A DNA stretch of 64,000 bases from contig QAOA01001066.1 in NCBI GenBank assembly GCA_003255065.1, positions 308,900 to 372,899 of the forward strand, read 5' to 3'. Shown in pieces: positions 23,669 to 33,867 of this stretch; within the stretch, counting starts at the first letter, position 1; each line of letters begins with the position of its first letter. Below the pieces are notes generated by a model. It was not told where the DNA came from. It was given only the letters and a program-made list of their open reading frames with translations, and did not search any database. A program made the position numbers and the translations under genes. This DNA is from Cercis canadensis. Taxonomy: Eukaryota; Streptophyta; Magnoliopsida; Fabales; Fabaceae.

Positions 23669-25292
23669 GAGGTACTTTCTTCCTTTTCATCCCATTTTCA
23701 TTTGAGCTACTTTATCTGCCTGCAATTGACATTCTAGAAATGTAGGAATTTTGTTTTGTATTTTATTGATTTGATGTTAATTTTTTTTTTTTTTCATTTT
23801 CTACATATAAAGGAATAACTTTTCAGTTATTGTTTCTTCTGCTACTCCTTTTATGTGGCCATGAGTCTCTTTTTTGAGATAGAATAAGGTAGGCAAGAAA
23901 CCAAATGAATGCATTGCATTGTATACGTTTGGGCTTAGAGTTATTATGAATTTATTATATTAAGCCAAAGATGACTATTCATTAAAATTCTCCATCTTCT
24001 GAATTTATATCATGTTCTGATTCAGCTAATTATAAGATGGATTCATCCTAAGCTTGTTTGCCCCGTATTTTTCGGCTTTGCATATTAATTTAAAATTTTC
24101 ATGTAACTTATAAAATATTTGAGGGGTGCAAGGTTAGTTTAAGACTTTATGTGAATTTTGAGTATGCTGAGTTGGTCTCTAGTATTGCTACCCTCAAGCA
24201 GAGCCGAAACTTGAATCAGAAAACTTATATGGAGAAAAGATGTCATACCATGAGTGAAACTTCTTAAAGTTTGGATATGCGGACTCATTGGATGTGTGGT
24301 TTATTTTTGAAACTTCTGATTCTGTCAATTGATGGCTCATGTTGGTGATAGATTGGTTTTCTACTCCAAGTTACTGCCCGCCCCTCTTGTAAGGTTGTTG
24401 GTGGAACAAATCAATTGGGTTGTTGATTTGACTTAGATATAGAGGTCTTGTTTCCCAGAGACTGAGACACAGGCACACAGCCTTTTGTTTCTTGGTTCAG
24501 CTGTCTCTCTCTCTCCTTTGGTGCCAAAGCCAGTACTTTGTTTTGGGACCATGCTCTCAAGTTTTTTGATGTGTCATCTAATCCAGAAATGGGCACTTTG
24601 TTCTTGTTTTGCCTCATTTGTATTAGAAGGAAAATATTCAGCTCCATTCTTCCAAGCTATCCACCGTTTCTTGGATAACCTTGCATTTATTACTTATTTG
24701 TTACCTTCTTCTCCATGGAAACTTTTAACCGTTTACTCCAGTATAGATCTTTTTGCCAATGATAAAGTGATCAGTTTGTAGGAATTAAGAATCAAACCAG
24801 ATGCTCTTGTTTGTGTAAAAAATAAAAAAATATCATTCTCTATGGGCCGTTCTTCTTTTATTAAAATTTTTCTTCCGTCCTCATCAATTTCGATGTCTTT
24901 TATTTTTTTCCCCTGGCATTGCTACTTCCTTACACTTACTATTCTTCTCACTTGCAGGGAGAATTTTATTTATTAATTGATTTTTATCTCCTGCTATGGA
25001 AGAGAAGCTGAAGGTTTTGGTATAATTGAGAATTCTGAGTCCCGCTGCAGATACCTGCTGGACTAGGGACAGGTATACACTCATTTATTGCCTTTTAAGG
25101 TTCTTTTTGTTTTTTTTTTTTTGTCTCAGCCGAAATTGTTTTGATGATCCGTGTAGTTCACTGCATTCCCTTAAAAGTAGACAGAAAGAATGAAGTGTTA
25201 CTAGCAAAAAGGACTCTCTTTTTGAAATATGACAAGTACTAAAAAGAAGAGGGATAGATCTCTGCATGGTTTCCTGACTACTGTTTTGGGAT
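23669..25292. other. TRAPPC12 3' region
   Basis: AT-rich DNA without a recognisable gene. The frames at 24411-24781 and 24884-25306 lack motifs. It could be 3' untranslated sequence or the start of a long 3' intron reaching an exon-like segment at 30168. It ends at the target duplication of element B. Confidence 0.45.
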
Positions 25293-25302
25293 AAGATTAC
25301 AT

Positions 25303-26135
25303 GCAAATTGACTTAAATAATACACTTTTACAAATTATTTATGTAAAAGGGACAGTTTTGAATATTTTATTAATTTTTCAACTAGAGTGAAACACATTTT
25401 ATCTCATGTAAAATGTGTATAAATTGAACATGTTTTAGATCGTTTCACCCCAAAAGCGTGTTCACTATTGAGGAAAAGATTCATGAAAAAGTGTAGGAGT
25501 GAACACGCTTCTGAGCAAAAGCGTGTTCCTTCTTTTGCTAAAAAATGTGTTCCACTTTTAATGGGTATCTATTTGAGTCTTTTTTTTAAAAAATAAATTC
25601 ATTTTCATTTTTTTTGTTTTCTTGCTTCTGGTTTTCTTGCGTGGGATATATTTCAGAACTTACGACTGAATGAAGGGGAAAAGACAACAACAAAAACAAG
25701 GAAAAAAGTTCAACTTTTTGGGCTCCTTTGTTTCTTCTAAGACCAGTGTTGTCGAACCCATTGACTGAATTATCTAGTCCAAACACAAAGCCCCTGTGGC
25801 TCATTCTTTAGGAAGGTAGCAACGAAGTCATGCAATTAGCAAGCAAAAGTTCGGATTTTAAAGTGAAAATGATTTTTTTTTTTAAAAAAAAGACTTAAAC
25901 AGATACTCATTGAACATGCTTTTGTTTAAAAGTGTGTTCCCTCAATCTTAAAGTATGTTTATTCTCACGTTTTTTTACCCTTTTTTTTTTCTCAATAATA
26001 AACACATAAATTGTGTTTTACTCTGGTTAAAAAATTAATAAAATATTTAAAAGTGTCTCTTTTACATAAATAGTTTAAATTTTTTTTCATTTGTGTAAAT
26101 ATTTTATAAAAATGTATTATTTAAGTCAATTTGCC
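25303..26135. mobile_element. Foldback MULE-like element B with possible captured DNA
   Basis: Terminal inverted arms (GCAAATTGACTTAAATAATA... to ...AAGTCAATTTGCC) with the family's TTTTGAATATTTTATTAAT block on each side. A perfect 10-bp target duplication, AAGATTACAT, flanks it (25293-25302, 26136-26145). Inner arms carry GCGTGTTC units. The centre, about 25610-25870, is not palindromic and reads on the minus strand as a short frame (SHRGFVFGLDNSVNGFDNTG...). That may be a captured host fragment, but I do not recognise it. Confidence 0.87.
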
Positions 26136-26153
26136 AAGATTACATGAATGATC

Positions 26154-27990
26154 GGCAATTTGATCTAAATAATATCATTGGACAAACTATTTATTCAAAT
26201 GGTGTACATTTGAAAATATTTGCTTAAAATGGGCACTTGTGATTTTTTTAAATAATATTTGAATTTAATTTAATCACACTTTTCAGTGTAAAAATTGTGT
26301 ATCAATTGAACACGGTTTAGAATAAATACACTCTAAAACGTGATCACTGTTAATTGAATTTTTTTGTCAAATCAATTATGTTTTTCTCCAGTTGAGCTGT
26401 CATTGAAGTCACAATTTTTCTTTCTTTGGAGTCACGGTTTTGCCTCATTTTAAGTCACGTTTTCATGTTATTTAGAGTCATGTTTTTGCCTTGTTTTAGG
26501 TCACAGTTTTGGAGTTTTGGAGTTTAATGGTCACGGTTCTCCTCTTTTTTGCTCACAATTTTTCTTGTATTTTAGTCACGCTTTTGGTCACGATTTTTCC
26601 TAAACCGTGACTCCCCCATCCCCCTTTTGAATGACCATCTTCTTTTTTCATTTCCTTTTCTTCCCCTCACTTTCACCTCTTCCCCCCACCGCCGGCCCCA
26701 TTTATGCTTCTTTTCTCCTTCATGTTTTTGTTTGTTGTGGTCTCATTTTTGTTGAACTTCAAAGCGTGTTTGAGATTTTGTGGTCCAATTTTTCTCATTG
26801 TTAGTCTTGAACTGTTTCTTCTGAGTTTAAAATGGCACAAAATCATTATATATTATTAGGTCCTGTATATGCTAGTGTATTGATTGAACAATGACAACAT
26901 ATTTCAACAGAGACGTGGAACAATGAAATAAACATTATTATTTATTTCAAATTATGCTTACTATAATAAAATTTGTGTTAATTGCTCAGTCTAGTATTCA
27001 AACAAATTAATATACTAATCATAATTCAAATAAATAAACACTGACCAATTAAGGCAAAATCAACAGACAAACAGAATTTCAATAAATATTCATACTACTA
27101 AGTACATAAAACATAGTGACAGTATATCTACAAACTAACCATAATTCCAAAAAATAAACTAACTAAGCAAGTAAGACAAAATTTACATATTAGACATAAT
27201 TCAGATAAGTTAACAGACTGAAGAATTAACACAAGTTTTGTTATAGCAAGTATAATTTGAAGTAAATAATAATGTTTACTCTATTGTTTCATGTCTCTGT
27301 TGAAATGTGTTGTCCTTACTTAGTCAACACACGATTATCTACAAGACATGACAATATATAATAGTTTTGTGTTATTTTAAACTCAAAAGAAACAGTTCAA
27401 GACTAACAATGAGATCATAAAATCTCAAACACGTTTTGAAGTTCAAAAAAAATGAGACCACAAAGATAAAGGAAGGAGAAATGAGGTCGGCGGTGGAAGG
27501 AGGAGGTGAAAGTGAGGAGAAGAAGAAGGTCATTCGAAATAAGGATGGGGGAATCACGGTTTAGGGAAAATTGTGACCAAAATACAAGAAAAATTGTGAG
27601 CAAAAAAGAGAAAAATTGTGACTCACATACCTCCAAAATTGTGACCCAAAATAAGGCAAGAATGTGACTCCAAATAGTATGAAAACATGACTTAAAATGA
27701 GGCAAAATCGTAACTTCAAAGAAGGAAAAACTGTGACTTGAATGACAGTTTAACTGGGAAAAAACGTGATTAATTTGATAAGAAATTTTAGTCAACAATG
27801 ATCACACTTTGGAGTGTATTTATTCTAAATTGTGTTCAGTTGATACACAATTTTTACACTAAAAAACGTGATTAAGTTAAATTCAAATATTATTAAAAAA
27901 ATAAAAAATGCATCTTTTAGGTAAATAGTTTTAAATGTGTACAATTTGAGTAAATAGTTTGTTCAATAGTATTATTTCGGTCAAATTGCC
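26154..27990. mobile_element. Foldback MULE-like element C, near-complete palindrome of 1.8 kb
   Basis: It begins GGCAATTTGATCTAAATAAT and ends TTTCGGTCAAATTGCC, with a perfect 9-bp target duplication, TGAATGATC (26145-26153, 27991-27999). The arms extend inward about 800-850 bases each: TCACGGTTTTGCC blocks at 26440-26620 mirror those at 27550-27740, TTGAACTTCAAAGCGTGTTT near 26755 mirrors 27430, and TTCAACAGAGAC near 26905 mirrors 27300. The centre (about 26990-27230) has degenerate direct repeats of CATAATTC...AAATAAAC. There is no transposase. It begins 18 bases after the end of element B, and the two target duplications are adjacent. Confidence 0.9.
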
Positions 27991-28254
27991 TGAATGATCT
28001 CTCAATATAGAGTTTAAAAGACAATTTGATTAAAATAATACAATTGTATAAACTATTTATACAAATGAGGTATTTTTTAAACTATTTACTTAAAGAATGT
28101 ACTTTTAAATATTTTATTAATTTCTCAATCAGAGTTAAATACACTTTTACTTGTATAAAACGTGTATAAACTGAACACGTTTTTACTTCCATAAAATATA
28201 TATAAATTGAACACGCTTTAGAGCATTTAAACCTAAAAACGTGTACATTATTCA

Positions 28255-29191
28255 AGTACTTTGACCTAAAAAATGTAATTTTTGAATTTAATTACACAAT
28301 TAGGGTAACTTGAAACATATTTATTTGGATAATGTATTTTTAGAAAATTCAAAAATGAACAAAAAAAAAATAATTGGTGGATGCGGCCCCCACTGAACAC
28401 ATCATGGGCCCAACGGCGTGTTCCAACAGAACACGCCCCGGCTCAGGCGACGTGTCCCAACTCGTCACTATAGAGTTAATTTTGCACTACATTACAAGAC
28501 AGACAGAAATAGAAAACAAAGGACTAGAGCCAAGTATAAACATCAGAATCATAACATTATTTAGATATGCATATGCTTGGATTAAGAGAATTTTTGGCCT
28601 TGAGCTTTAGTACAAACACTCAGCAACCAAAGGAAGTTCAATGCAGAATAAATTAGAATAATCCATTTGAGTAAGCAATTGCTAACGAAGTTGATAGAAA
28701 CATCCAAAATTTAAGTTCTGTTAAGGCTCTTAAAAGTTGTGATAGATAAACAAGATTCAGGTCGACAACTTTGACAGAGCGAAAAAAGAGAAGGGAAAGG
28801 AACAGTTAAACCCCGTACAAGCTTGTTGCTTATGAGATTCTTCCAGAGCCTTCCTTTGCTTTGCTTCAGCCTCCTCCTCAGCCTCTTTCTTTTTCAGCTC
28901 CATGGCTTCGATCCACGCCTTCTCTTTCTCCTCGAACTCCTTCCTCTCTTTCAATTCTCTCGCTATTCTTCTCTGCTCTTTTGGATCGTTGTATTTTTTT
29001 GGGATGCGCTGCTTGAGCCGAGGCGTGTTTTGTTAGGACACGCCATCGGTTCCACAACGTGTTCAATGGAGCTTGCATTCTCTGATTTTTTTTTTGAATT
29101 TTTTAAAATTACATTATTTAGGTAAATATGTTTTAAACTACTTTAGTTGTGTAATTAAGTTCTGAAACTACATTATTTAGGTCAAAGTGCC
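28255..29191. mobile_element. Nested Pack-MULE-like element D2
   Basis: It begins AGTACTTTGACCTAAA and ends TTTAGGTCAAAGTGCC, the subtype of element G. A 9-bp target duplication with one mismatch, CATTATTCA / CACTATTCA (28246-28254, 29192-29200), lies inside element D, so D2 inserted later. The arms (about 200 bp) include GC-rich ACACGCC/CGTGTTC motifs. The non-palindromic middle, about 28465-28997, contains an antisense coding fragment plus what looks like its 3' untranslated region, described next. Confidence 0.82.
28757..28996 (-). pseudogene. Captured exon fragment of a charged coiled-coil protein
   Basis: On the minus strand an open stretch reads KYNDPKEQRRIARELKER, then FEEKEKAWIEAMELKKKE and EAKQRKALEESHKQQ, before running into unrelated sequence and a stop. 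Its Lys/Glu-rich helical pattern and balanced codon use differ sharply from the surrounding transposon DNA. It starts abruptly at the arm of element D2 with no start codon. It looks like the last part of a host gene with its 3' flank. I do not recognise the parent gene. Confidence 0.6.
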
Positions 29192-30167
29192 CACTATTCA
29201 CTGGGTACTTCTTAGAAAAATATGAAAAGAGACACATTTTAGAAGAAAAACGTGTTCTCAAAAAACACGTTTTACAACAACTCAATCACGTTTTTGCCCA
29301 AAAAAAATAGGTAATGCTTTTGTCACTTAGAATATGTTTTTGCCAAAAGCGTGTCCCTCTTTTTTGAAACATAATATTTTAAAACTCAAAAAAAACCTCT
29401 TCAACAAAGAATCATTCTTGGAATGCTTTTAAACTCAGTTATAAATTCAAAAACCATGAAAATTAGCATATATTTCTCAAATAACAATAAAAAAAAACAT
29501 TTATTTAAAACTAAACTCTGGTACTACAGCAGAAGTATTATGCAAAAGCATCGGCTATCTGCATAAGGTAAAATCTTTTAGGCTACTACAAGTTGCATTT
29601 GGTCTTTGTTGAAGAGGTTTTTTGTTTTTTTAGTTTTAAAATATTATGCTTCAGAAATCCCAAAATAAAAATTGTGAGAACTGAGGGACACACTTTTGGT
29701 AAAAGCGTGTTTTCTGTGACAAAAATGTCATATCTTTTTTGGCAAAAGTGTGACTTCTTTTATTTTTGGCAAAAGCGTAATTTGGTTGCTATAAAGCGTA
29801 TTTTTTGGGAACATGTTTTTTTTTTTTTTTTTTGTAAAACGTGTCTCTTTTCACGTTTTTCTAAGGAGTATCCAATGAATAATATACATGTTTTTGGGTT
29901 GAAATGTTTTAAAGTGTGTTCAATTTATACATGTTTTACGCAAGTAAAAGTGTGTTTAATTCTGATTGAGAAATTAATAAAATATTTAAAAGTGCTCATT
30001 TGACGTAAATAGTTTAAAAAATATTTCGTTTGTGTAAATAATTTGTACACGAATATTATTTCAATCAAATTGCCAGTTTAAAGAGTAGGGCGGGGGAGTT
30101 GAGGAATATAGCAGCAGTAAAAGATTTATGCAGTCTGATAATTTGTGTTTTGCTGTTGACTCATAGG

Positions 30168-30264
30168 ATGCTCGCCAGGGAACCGCATTTAGAGATGATG
30201 GTTGCATCAGCATCCCTCAGAACCTGACTGCTGTAGAGAGAATTAAGAAAGCATTAATTCCCTA
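30168..30264 (+). other. Exon-like segment of unknown gene
   Basis: Directly after a CATAG acceptor-like site, an open frame reads DARQGTAFRDDGCISIPQ and then NLTAVERIKKALIP before a TAA stop at 30262-30264. The composition looks like protein rather than transposon DNA. It could be the last exon of a gene whose earlier exons have been displaced by elements B-D, or a noncoding 3' exon of TRAPPC12. I do not recognise the family. Confidence 0.3.
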
Positions 30265-31509
30265 ACCTCTGCTGTCATTGTTTTAGTGTCAATGAGTTTC
30301 GCCTGGCATTGTAATTGTTGTATTTTATTTTTGGATTGGCGATGTGTAATGGTTATTCGGAAAATAATGTTGCTAACTCTAGCTACTTGTGGAATTTACG
30401 TTCAAGAATATTGAAAATATTATCCCTATTTGCGTGTTATGCTCCTAACTTATTTTTGCTTAAGCAATAAAATATCTTCAGTGTGAAGTGATGTTGGTTT
30501 CTATTCAACAAGTTCACTTGTGATATAACCAAAATGCAGACTTGAAGTTAATTAAAATCATTTGCAGTTCTTTTTTCCCCCCCTTCTTTTTGTCCCTGTA
30601 ATTTTGCTACTAAAAGTCTTTTTCTTTTGGCTAATATTTGGCCACTAAAAGTTAAAGCGCTTATGTTTTCTGCGATTGGAAAAGTGTAAGAATGGTAGCA
30701 AACATAGGCCCAAGTTATATCTCTGAAGGCCCACAAGGCCTCAATCCCTACCTCAGGACATTGTTGGTTTGCCCATGTGGACATCACTGATGAAAAGCCT
30801 ATAAGATCAGTAGCCCAAAGACAAAAAAGATGAAATGCCCATAAGATGTCTTTCTCGGCCTTTAGGGTAATATCAGGTGTAGCCCATAAGATATCTTTCT
30901 TGGTTAGTGAGATTTGTTTGTGTGCTCTATAGTTTGAAACGACCCAAAAGAGAAAGAAAAAAAAAAAGTTGTTTGAGTGCTCTACTAATACTGGCGAAAA
31001 AAAAACCCACACCCCTGGGGTAATCGGGGAGAATGTATTTCCTTGCCAGATAATTGTAATAAATAAGATATGGCATACTTAAATTGGGTATATATTGCGA
31101 GCAGAGAATCAATTCCCGCATAGGAGACTGCATGGAATGTCCCAACATATTCAGCAGTGGCCCAAGGGGCGAAGTTTTCCCCAAAGGTTTGATCCCAAGT
31201 TTCCTGCTTGAGAGGCAATAAAAGAGAGGAGAGGGAGAAAGGCAAAGGAAAAGCAATCTTGTTTCTTTGTGTTATATGTTACTATATACCTGTCCAACTG
31301 GAATTGCTTTTGTATAGAACATCCTCAAGAAGCTAAGGAGCCCCTTCCTCTTGATGCAAAGCCTAATGTTAATGACTTGAACTAAAAGACAATCAATCGC
31401 GACAGAAAAGGATTAGGTTTCTTGTACATGTACTTTTCTGCTTCAATGGACTAGCTATTTATACTTGTAGAACGTAACAAAGTTGAAAGAAAAAAGTTTG
31501 TGAGTTGAG
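30265..31509. other. Spacer and NEN4-like promoter
   Basis: No supported gene. A minus-strand frame at 30985-31256 contains a protein-like run (WDQTFGENFAPWATAEYVG) but has no start context or family match. The last 100 bases hold the probable leader of the NEN4-like gene. Confidence 0.4.
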
Positions 31510-32610
31510 ATGGAGGTTTCTTATTCATGCAAAGAGCACACAGCTGAAATTGTGTTTTTTGATTTGGAAACCACAGTACCCATCAAGGGTGGACAACGTT
31601 TCTGGGTGTTGGAGTTTGGTGCAATTGTAATTAGTGCACAGAAACTCGTGGAGCTTGAGAGCTACAGCACCCTCATAAGACCTAAAGATCTATCTGCAGT
31701 TCCAGTGAGGTCGAGTAGATGCGATGGCATAACACGGGAAGCAGTTGCAAATGCACCATTTTTGGAGCAAGTTGCAGACAAGATATTTGATATATTGAAC
31801 GGAAAAGTGTGGGCAGGCCATAACATCCGAAGATTCGACTGTGTTCGTATTAAGGAGGCCTTTGATGATATTGGTAGGCCACCACCTGTGCCTGTGACCA
31901 TTATTGATTCTCTAGGCCTCCTAACTCACAAGTTTGGAAGAAGAGCCGGTAACATGAAGGTACTTAAATAAATCTCTTTTTTATGAAATTTCTATGGTGG
32001 ATTGGTTAACATAACAAAAATGAATTTTAGATGGCAACGTTGGCATCTTATTTTGGGCTTGGGCAGCAAAAGCACAGGAGCCTTGATGATGTCCGCATGA
32101 ACTTGGAGGTCCTCAAGCACTGTGCAACCGTGTTGTTTTTGGTATGTAAATGCAATGAATCTCCAAATATTCTTCTTTCTTAGGTTTATTTTATAAGCTC
32201 ACACTTTGATGGCTTTTGGGTAATGGCATGCTAGGAATCAACTCTCCCAATCCCAATCCCTATCCCTACCACATGGCATGGCTCTTCCACTGTTATGACG
32301 CGAAGCAGAACCAATGGGAAATCGCCCTGCAAAGAAGAGACCAGCAGGAAATCTCCCCCGACTTGTTTGGCATATCAGAGGAAAGTCCCCTATGCAAGGG
32401 GAAGTTTGGGCAAGGTTTTTCTAATTGCATTTTTTGTTTGTTATCTTCATGTATTGTATATGTATCAGTATCAGCCACTAACATTAACATTAACATCAAC
32501 ATAAACAATAACAACAGATGACCGAACGAGTGAAAGGGCTTTTGTGTAAAGCCCAAGGGCAGCAACCTCTTAACCAACTACTCAAGCATTCACATTCACT
32601 TCTAAGGTGA
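31510..32610 (+). CDS. NEN4-like DEDDh exonuclease
   Basis: Four exons (31510-31959, 32031-32141, 32235-32414, 32518-32610), all joined in phase 0, encode 277 residues. Residues about 12-185 are the exonuclease fold: motif I FFDLET, motif II in AGHNIRRFDC, and the closing HRSLDD with the catalytic His and Asp, so the active site looks intact. A short Pro/Ser-rich linker with TRSRTNGKSP follows, and then the C-terminal LLCKAQGQQPLNQLLKHSHS. The short length fits NEN4 rather than NEN1-3. NEN exonucleases act downstream of NAC45/86 in the breakdown of the nucleus during sieve-element formation. The gene stands next to the TRAPPC12-like gene, as I recall for At4g39810/At4g39820. The third exon was recognised from its family-like motif and phase, so it is the least certain. 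Confidence 0.85.
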
Positions 32611-33867
32611 GGCCAAGCAGTCAAGAATCAAGATTACCTTGATAATGTCCATTAGGAAAGGGGAGGCCACACTCTTCAATTTTTTCCAATAGGCAAATTG
32701 GAATGGACAAGGATATATTGCCATACTCAAACTGAGGCCCTTCTCTATTCTTAATTCATCCGTTTTTCTCAGGGAAACGGAATCACACTCTAATGGGATG
32801 TTTAAAAACTAATTCACCAAAGAGAAACACAGAGTGGCAACCCCAATTCATTTTATTGATTCAAATTCTTAAAGCATCTCTTCAATAAAAGATGCCTGTA
32901 ATGTAAACATTTGTATATATGATATCAATTCTTAAACTGAGTTCTGATTATAATTACAGTAGAAACACGTCATCAACTGAGATTCTATGTTCTGCTGAAT
33001 CTCAGAGAACATCATATTTGGCATTTGCAAAGTCTGATTGTGATTGTTCCATCTAAATATAACTAGTTCTTGCCGCCCCATTAAATTTTCATATTTTATT
33101 CTTCACGATTGCTTTTATCTTCCGTATCAACAACCAGAAAAGCATTTCAATTAATTTGGAAAGAGAAAGGGAGATTGAAAACGGAAGACAAAATATACAA
33201 TGAACCTAGACATTTCCTGACTTTTCTAAAGCTCTAGTGCCCAGCATAGAAGATTACTGTGCCTAGTGTGGTGTTTAGTGAGCAGAAAATGTTAATTTAC
33301 AGTAAAGTTATCTACCGTGTAAAGTGTAAAGAGTCCACCACCCCATGAATCTAGACGTAAATTCCATTTGAGTACAGAAAGGGCATGGACAGTGCTGTGC
33401 TCTAAAAAGCTAACTTTAATCATTTTTCAAACATTACTTGAATTCATTAGCCTTAAAAAAGCTTTCGCCAACACCAAACGCACTTATTGCCTCACATGTG
33501 ATCTTCGTGCATCTTTCAATTTCCTAGGAGCTATAATATTAGCCAAAACCCATTCAATTGGTCCCAGAATACATGCATAAGAATAACCCACATCAAAGAG
33601 TTAAATCAATTAAGTCCGCACGCCAAACAGTTACTTTATTAATCACAGATACCCTTTATATTACAGAATACATGCATAACCCAGTTTCATGGGATGGCTT
33701 ATTCTTATATATTCTACAATGCCATGTCTAGGTAATAATTTAGGACTCTGGAACTGGAAATTCAACCTACAAACGAGCATCATGAAAAGTATGATATTCC
33801 AACTAATTAACACTAGTGGCTAATCCAAGCCTTATTCTCAGAATCACCTTGAGATGAGACAGAGTCA
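32611..33867. other. Spacer between NEN4-like and sulfate transporter genes
   Basis: The two genes converge here, so both 3' untranslated regions are expected. Two short stretches (about 33149-33215 and 33460-33615) match the left end of the mosaic copy at 20490-20620, with the same words AATTTGGAAAGAGAAAGG and AAGAATAACCCACATCAAAG. No gene is visible. Confidence 0.6.

Larger units (their letters stand above)
28020..30074. mobile_element. Foldback MULE-like element D, host of nested element D2
   Basis: The ends are GACAATTTGATTAAAATAAT and ATTTCAATCAAATTGCC. The 9-bp target duplication AGTTTAAAA / AGTTTAAAG (28011-28019, 30075-30083) has one mismatch. After removing D2 (28255-29191) and its extra target copy, the two halves match as inverted repeats: for example AAACCTAAAAACGTGTACATT near 28230 answers the segment near 29880. 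The inner arms carry ACGTGTT and GCGTAAT motifs. No transposase frame exists. Confidence 0.85.

Noticed and set aside
26380..27750. CRISPR-like array of TCACGGTTTTG repeats
   Set aside because: Spacing is irregular, units are degenerate and mirrored, and the genome is a plant nuclear one; it is the core of a foldback transposon.
27300..27800. Minus-strand 127-residue frame as a gene
   Set aside because: It lies wholly in the right arm of foldback element C and mirrors the left arm, so it is transposon arm sequence.
31510..31971. NEN gene as a truncated pseudogene
   Set aside because: Only exon 1 is obvious at first, but exons 2-4 follow in phase with family-like motifs and a stop, giving a full NEN4-sized protein.
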